64,000 nt of DNA from Girardinichthys multiradiatus (lineage: Eukaryota > Chordata > Actinopteri > Cyprinodontiformes > Goodeidae), in contig NC_061813.1 in the NCBI RefSeq assembly GCF_021462225.1, forward strand, positions 18,438,442-18,502,441. Reading direction: 5' to 3'. Below, in pieces: positions 39,701 to 48,100 of this stretch. Below the pieces are notes generated by a model. It was not told the origin of the DNA. It worked only from the letters and a program-made list of their open reading frames with translations, and ran no database searches. A program made the position numbers and the translations under genes. Numbering within the stretch: the first letter of the stretch is position 1; every line of letters starts with the position of its first letter.

Positions 39701-42150
39701 ATACACACAACATTATGGGTGACATACCAGAGTTCAGAAGAAGACAAATTGTTGGTGCACGTCTTGCTGGCGCATCTGTGACCAAGACAGCGAGTCTTTG
39801 TGATGTATCAAGAGCCACGGTATCCAGGGTAATGTCAGCATACCACCAAGAAGGACGAACCACATCCAACAGGATTATCTGTGGACGCAAGAGGAAGCTG
39901 TTTGAAAGGGATGTTCGGATGCTAACCCGGATTGTATCCAAAAAACATAAAACCACGGCTGCCCAAATCACGGCAGAATTAAATGTGCACCTCAACTCTC
40001 CTGTTTCCACCAGAACTGTCCGTCGGGAGCTCCACAGGGTCAATATACACGGCCGGGCTGCTATAGCCAAACCTTTGGTCACTCATGCCAATGCCAAACG
40101 TCGGTTTCAATGGTCAAGGAGCGCACATCTTGGGCTGTGGACAATGTGAAACATGTATTGTTCTCTGATGAGTCCACCTTTACTGTTTTCCCCGCATCCG
40201 GGAGAGTTATGGTGTGGAGAAGCCCCAAAGGAGCGTACCACCCAGAGTGAAGCATGGGGGTGGATCAGTGATGGTTTGGGCTGCCATATCATGGCATTTC
40301 CTTGGCCCAATACTTGTGCTAGATGGGCGCGTCACTGCCAAGGACTACCAAACCATTCTTGAAGACCATGTGCATCCAATGGTTCAAACATTGTATCCTG
40401 AAGGCGGTGTCGTGTATCAGGATGACAATGAACCAATACACACAGTAAGACTGGTGAAAGATCGGTTTGATGAACATGAAAGTGAAGTTGAACATCTCCC
40501 GTGGCCTGCACAGTCACCAGATCTAAATATTATTGAGCCACTTTGGGGTGTTTTGGAGGAGCGAGTCAGGAAACGTTTTCCTCCACCAGTATCACGTAGT
40601 GACCTGGCCACTATCCTGCAAGAAGAATGGTTTAAAATTCCTCTGACCACTGTGCAGGACTTGTATATGTCATTCCCAAGATGAATTGATGCTGTATTGG
40701 CCGCAAAAGGAGGCCCTACACCATACTAATAAATTATTGTGGTCTAAAACCAGGTGTTTCAGCTTCATTGTCCAACCCCTGTATATCTATCTATCTATCT
40801 ATCTATATATATATATATATATAAAATATATATATAGAGCAAATGCTTGGAGAGATTCGTCATTGCATGTACAGTAAGCTAATAGTTAATGAGGCAGGTT
40901 CATAAGCATTAGTGAAATCTAACCTTCACTGTCACTGTGGGATGGTGAGCTAATGGGAAAATACTTAACTGTGAAAGCAAAAATGCTAAGCCAAGCATTT
41001 GGCAAGCGCCAGCTTTCATTCAAAGGGTTAAATGCATCCCTCCATTCCCTCCTTGACAGAGCTTTTTAACATCAAGCACAACAGGCCAGCTTTTGTGTTC
41101 CTAAGTTGAATACCAGCACTAGCCTTAGGCATCTATCTTGGCTTCTTTTTCCTTTTTTGCATCTTCTTAAATTATATGTGTTTTTAAATTAGATTATGAA
41201 GTATTAGCTCGTCTGGTTCTGGGCCCTGCAAGGAGGGAGGATGTACTCATTTAGAAATGGATTCTATTAAAACAGGTGAGACATAGCTGGGCTTAGAGTA
41301 CTCCGTCTAATGAGGGCAGGACATAGCTCAGGAGAGTACACACCTTTATCATCTGTAATCTCCTGAGTAAAAATTCTGGCCAATCATGTTTTCTTCTAAT
41401 AAAAATGCACGACTTGCCCGAGATACCATAAAACAATCTACATTTTGTGTGTTATGGTGTGCTTTTGAATATGAGGAGAGGTTAATGTTGTAGGATGGGA
41501 TGATTAACAAAGGGATAAATAAATAAAAAACTTGATTTCATTTGGTTAATATTGGCTTTGAAAATCAAGATCAGTTCTGACTTGAGCTTTAAAAGGAGAT
41601 GATCATACTTTCCTGTTTTTCAGGTTCAACAGTGTCCATATTGCAACTACAGTAGTAAAGATGCCAACCGCATGCAGCTCCATGTGATGTCCCAACATTC
41701 CATGCAGCCTGTAATCCGCTGCCCGCTATGTCAGGATGTCCTGAGCAACAAAATTCACTTGCAGCTGCATCTTACACACCTTCACAGTGTGGCTCCTGAC
41801 TGTGTGGAGAAGCTGATTCTAACAGTATGCCAAGTTGATTATTATAAATGAGATTTCTATGCATGCAAGTGTCAGAAAATATGATTTAACAAATTAGTTA
41901 AAATAATTTTACAGGTGCATGTAGATAAAGGACAGTTATTATGAGAAGGGTGTCATTTTCACTCTAGTCTCCCGTGTATTTTAAAAATATTTTCCTAATA
42001 TTTTCCATGAACTCCCTCACTGTTTTTTTTACACAACAGACTTGATAGAAACAAATTCAAACAGTTAAATACAGTTTTTTGAGGGATAGGTACATACAAC
42101 TAATACATTGTTATCTTTTTTTGCATTTGGTTTATGTATGTGATTTAATC

Positions 42151-42194
<44 letters not shown>

Positions 42195-45100
42195 TGTACT
42201 ACTGTAATAACTGATTTTATTTCTTAATAGGTTGTTGGACCTGATACAGCCATGCCAAATGATGTAATGCTTCCTCAGACTGGACAAGGGAAAACTCCAT
42301 CTTTAACTGATTCCCCGACCTCTCTTATTGATGGGTCAGGTATGTTTAAAGGTAGCAAAGTACAGTGTTTGAATTATATTCTCTCAATTTTAAGTTTAAA
42401 AACTTTTAAACAGATACAACTGACTTTCATTTATGAGATAAAAAACAAGACTATTAAGGATTTTGTGAATAATACTGCAAATTCTTGTTTTATCTTGCAG
42501 GAAACACCTCAAAGGAGGACCAAACCAGTAAAGACAAGAACGAATTAGAGCACCAGGAACTCAAGCCCCCAAAGGAGGCTTCAGAAGCCCCTGACTGGAA
42601 AAGAACTACTGGATTAGGACATGATAGCAAGTCTCCTGATAACCTACAAGACCATTTCAGTGAGCTCCAAAGACTTCAACAGCAACAACAGCAGCTTTCT
42701 GTTTCTGATCGCCATGTATATAAATACCGTTGCAACCATTGCAGCCTGGCCTTCAAGACAATGCATAAGCTTCAAATACATTCTCAGTACCACGCTATCA
42801 GAGCTGCCACTATGTGCAGCCTTTGCCAGCGTAGCTTCAGGACATTCCTAGCCCTCAGAAAGCATTTAGAAAATGGGCACCCTGAACTGAGTGAGGCTGA
42901 GGTGCAGCAGCTAATAGGAAATCTGCCACTGAATGGTGACATCACTGAGAGTGAGGCCAGGGCCTTGGAGGAAGCTCAAGCCTTTGACCATGACTTGGAC
43001 AAAGATGATGAAATGGACCAAGACGACAAACCTAGTCCTACTGGAAGTGACAGTAGCTCTCTCCTTGATGACATGGGAGCAGAACCAAAACGTACCCTAC
43101 CATTTAGAAAAGGCCCCAACTTTACAATGGAGAAATTTTTAGACCCCTCACGACCTTATAAGTGCACAGTATGTAAAGAGTCCTTTACCCAGAAGAACAT
43201 CCTACTGGTCCACTACAATTCAGTTTCCCATCTGCATAAACTGAAAAAGGTTCTTCAAGAGGCATCAAGTCCTGTTCCACAAGAAACATCCAACAGCATT
43301 GACAACAAACCATTTAAATGCAATATTTGTAATGTTGCCTACAGCCAAAGCTCAACTCTTGAAATCCATATGAGGTCAGTGCTCCACCAGACCAAAGCAA
43401 GAACAGCCAAAACGGATATGAGCAGCAGTGGTGTCACTGGCAGCAGTGGCCCCACCCCTGCAAAAAGTCCAGGTCCAAGTGCACAAGGGAACACAAGCAA
43501 CTCGGACAATGCTAGAAGTGGGACACCCTCTTCTAACAAAGAAAACACAGTTGAATCCAAAGAAATCAACAACACAAAACCAACACCAACTACTGAACAT
43601 GTTTCAGCACAGGCAAGCAGCCATCAGTCAGCACAGTCTTCAGCCCAGCTGCAGCTGCAGCTTCAGCATGAACTACAGCAACAGGCAGCGTTCTTTCAGC
43701 CTCAGTTTCTCAACCCGGCTTTCTTCCCTCATTTCCCAATGACTCCAGAAGCTTTGCTCCAGTTTCAACAGCCTCAGTTCCTCTTCCCCTTTTACATACC
43801 AGGAGCTGAATTTAATTTAAACCCAGAACTTGCTCTACACTCAGCAGCAGCTTTTGGAATGCCTGGCCTGACAGGATCATTCCTAGAGGACTTGAAACAG
43901 CAGATGCAACAGCAGCACCAGTTACAGCAGGCCCAAGCTCAGCAACAGGCTCAACAACAGCATCAAGCTTCTCAGATACAATCCCAAATCCAACATCAGA
44001 AAAGCCAGCAACTGCAGAGTAACAAATCCAAAATTGAGCCCAACACTATATCAGTTTCAGAAATGCAAATATCAGCAGAGGCTGAAGACCACTTAGATAA
44101 ACAGGAATGCAGAGCTAAGATGGAAGGTACAGGAGATGGGGTTAGTGATGGAGTAAAAGAAAATAGGGATCCCAAAAAGTCAAAGTTCTCAGAGCCATTG
44201 ATCCCTCCTCCGCGTATTGTGTCAGGAGCAAGGGGCAATGCAGCCAAAGCCTTATTAGAAAATTTTGGATTTGAGTTGGTCATCCAATACAATGAAAACA
44301 GGCAAAAAAATCAAAAGAAAAACAAAGAAGGCATTGAGCCAGTAGACATCAACACCGATAAGCTCGAGTGTGGAAGGTGTGGAAAACTATTCTCAAATAT
44401 GCTGATTCTCAAAAGTCACCAAGAACATGTGCACAGTCACTTTTTCCCATATGTTGAGCTTGAAAAGTTTGCTCAGCAGTACAGAGAGGCTTATGACAAA
44501 CTCTATCCAATAAACCCTGCTTCCCCTGAGACCCCTCCACCTCCACCACCACCACCTCCTCCTCCACCACCTACTGCTCCAACCCCAGTACCAACTTCTC
44601 AGCCCCCTTCTACTTCAATGACCAAACCTCAAACACCTGCACCATCACCAGTTCCTGTTACTCATCAGACTGCACATCAAACTACCCTCCAGACCCAGCC
44701 ACCCCAACCACCACCACCACCTCCTCCTCCACCACCCACTGCCCCACCTGCACCACCCCAAGTGCAGCTCCCTGTTCCCTTAGATTTGCCACTTTTCCCA
44801 CCTTTGATGATGCAATCAGTCCAACACCCAGGCCTTCCCCCTCAGCTGGCATTACAGCTGCCCACTATGGACTCACTCTCCACAGACCTTACACAGCTCT
44901 GCCAGCAGCAGTTGGGTCTTGATCCAAACTTTCTCCGCCAGTCTCAGTTTAAGCGTCCACGCACCCGTATAACTGATGATCAGCTTAAAATTCTCCGTGC
45001 AAACTTTGATATTAACAATTCCCCCAATGAAGAGCAAATTCAGGAAATGTCAGAGAAGTCTGGTTTGCCGCAAAAAGTCATAAAGCACTGGTTCCGTAAC

Positions 45101-48100
45101 ACCTTGTTCAAAGAAAGGCAAAGGAGTAAAGATTCTCCATACAACTTTAACATTCCTCCAATTACTACATTAGAAGATATAAGAATGGAGCCCCAGGTCA
45201 GTGCACATGAGTACTACAGAACTGAATCGGGCATTAACAAGAGGTCCTCTAGGACCAGATTCACTGATTATCAGTTGAGGGTACTACAAGACTTTTTTGA
45301 TACTAATGCATATCCAAAGGATGATGAGATCGAGCAACTCTCTACTGTACTCAACCTGCCAACACGAGTTATTGTGGTGTGGTTTCAAAATGCCCGCCAA
45401 AAAGCTCGTAAGACTTATGAAAATCAGGCAGATTCAAAGGACAATGAGAAAAAAGAGCTCACCAATGAGAGATACATTAGAACCAGCAACATGCAGTACC
45501 AGTGTAAGAAGTGCAACATTGTATTTCCACGCATCTTTGATCTTATCACCCACCAGAAAAAGCAGTGCTATAAAGATGAAGATGAGGAGGGCAATGAGGA
45601 CAACACCTGTGAGGAATACACAGATAATCTTGAACAACCTCTATACAAGGTAACCCTGGCGCCTTTAGAGCTAACTAAACCATCTCATACAGGAACTGCT
45701 ACTAGTTCTGGCTCAAGCTCCCCTCTGATGGCCTCACCTCGTGCACCCATGGGAAAAACATCCCCTAAGCCAGATATTTCCCCTGAAACAGAACTGAAAC
45801 AACCCGAGATGGCTCCATCACCAGTGATGAAGTTGCTACCAGAATCAAGACCGTCTAAGGCTTGCACACCTCAACCACCCCCTCAAAAAGCTCCCCAGCC
45901 ACAATTGTCAAGACCCCATTCCCAGCCACAAGCAGCCACAGTACCTTCAAGTCCACTTTCCCTTGCACTTTCCTCACTCACAAACAGTCTCTCCCACCAG
46001 ATGCTTCAGTACCAGTGTGACCAATGTAAGATTGCCTTTCCCACTATGGAGCTGTGGCAAGAGCACCAGCACATGCATTTCCTGGCAGCCCAGAACCAGT
46101 TTCTCCATTCTCAGTTCCTTGAAAGACCCATCGATATGCCATATATGATATTTGATCCAAACAATCCCCTAATGGCTAGCCAACTGTTATCTGGGGGACT
46201 CTCCCAAATGCCCTCCCAGGGTAGCTCAAGTATGGCTACAGCTGCAGGCTCTGGAGCAATGAAGAGAAAACTGGATGACAAGGAGGAAAATGCTAATGAT
46301 AAAGATGGTGGAAACAGTAGTGAAGAGCAACATAGAGACAAACGTTTGAGAACCACCATTACACCAGAACAATTGGAGATCCTTTATGACAAATATCTAC
46401 TTGACTCTAACCCAACAAGGAAGATGTTGGATCACATTGCACGAGAAGTTGGCTTGAAGAAGAGAGTTGTGCAAGTCTGGTTTCAAAACACTCGTGCAAG
46501 AGAGAGAAAGGGGCAGTTTAGGGCTATAGGGCCCTCACAATCCCACAAGAAATGTCCCTTTTGCAGAGCACTCTTCAAGGCTAAATCCGCTCTCGATAGC
46601 CACATAAGATCAAGACACTGGCATGAGGCCAAACAAGCGGGCTTTAGCTTGCCACCAAGCCCAATGATGAATCAAGACAATGAAAGAGGGGAAAGCCCAA
46701 ACAAGTATAATTTCTTTGACTACCCACAGTTGCCCACCAAGACTGAACCAAATGATTATGAGTTGCCAACTGCATCCTCAACTCCAGTCAAACCATCTGA
46801 GGCTCAAGTAAAAAACTTCTTAAGCCCTTCATCCTTAAAAGCTGAAAACTGCGATGAAACTGAAGGGCCTAATAATAATTCAGCAGAGGCTTCATCTTAT
46901 GATCTCAGTAAGATGGACTTCGATGAGACATCATCAATTAATACAGCCATTAGCGATGTCACAACTGGAGATGAGTGTAATAACAATGAGGTTGAGAGCC
47001 TAACTGCCAATGGAGGAGACAAGATGAACGACAGCAAAAAGGGCCAATTGACAAATTCTGATGCTGGTAATGAAAGGTTCCAATTCAGCATGGTGAGCCC
47101 TGCCCTCAGCTTCTCTGGAAAAGACTATGACTTGTACTTCAGCTCCAGAGATGATGAAATGGATGACAACAATGACAGAAGTGAATCATCCAGCCTTGCT
47201 GACCCTAGTTCTCCTAGTCCGTTTGGGGCAGGTAACCCTTTCAACAAATCTGGAAAAATCAACAATACGGGAGATCGTCCAGGCCACAAACGTTTCAGGA
47301 CCCAGATGAGTAACTTGCAACTTAAAGTCCTCAAAGCATGCTTTAGTGACTATCGCACTCCTACAATGCAAGAGTGTGAGATGCTGGGCAATGAAATTGG
47401 ACTTCCCAAACGTGTTGTCCAGGTGTGGTTCCAGAATGCCCGTGCTAAGGAGAAGAAATTTAAGATTAACATTGGAAAGCCATTCATGATAAGTCAGGGT
47501 TCACCAGAGGGGCCCAGAACTGAGTGTACACTGTGTAGTGTAAAGTACACAGCCCGGATGTCTGTTAGAGACCACATTTTTTCCAAACAGCACATCACAA
47601 AAGTGCAAGAAACACTAGGTAACCAGGTGGATCGCGAAAAAGACTACCTAGCACCAACCACTGTCCGTCAGCTGATGGCCCAGCAAGAGCTGGATCGTAT
47701 GAAGAAAGCCGGGGATGGACTGAGCCTGCCTAACCCACAGCAGCAAACTTCAGTGGATAACAGTAATGCACTTCATGGCCTCAGCCTTCCTTCTGGTTAC
47801 CCAGGATTGTCTGGCCTCCCACCAGTACTACTTCCTGGAGTAAATGGGCCATCATCACTTCCAGTTTTCCCACCCAACACACCTGGTGAGTTACTATGAC
47901 AAACAGTGAAAAAAACTGACTAGAAGCTTTATGAACTGAACTTTTTCCTGCAGTATTTTATTGTACTATATAACTGATTATTCTGTATCACAGATATGTT
48001 TGTCCAAAATCTTACTTTTTAAAGCTATTTTAAATTTAAGAATGGTGATAGGGAGTGCATGCATTATGTCAGCATTAAAGCTGAACTGCTATTTGCTAAA

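Noticed and set aside
42485..42500. ATG at 42485 as a start of the giant zfhx4 frame
   Set aside because: It lies in the intron before the TATCTTGCAG acceptor; upstream exons join in phase.
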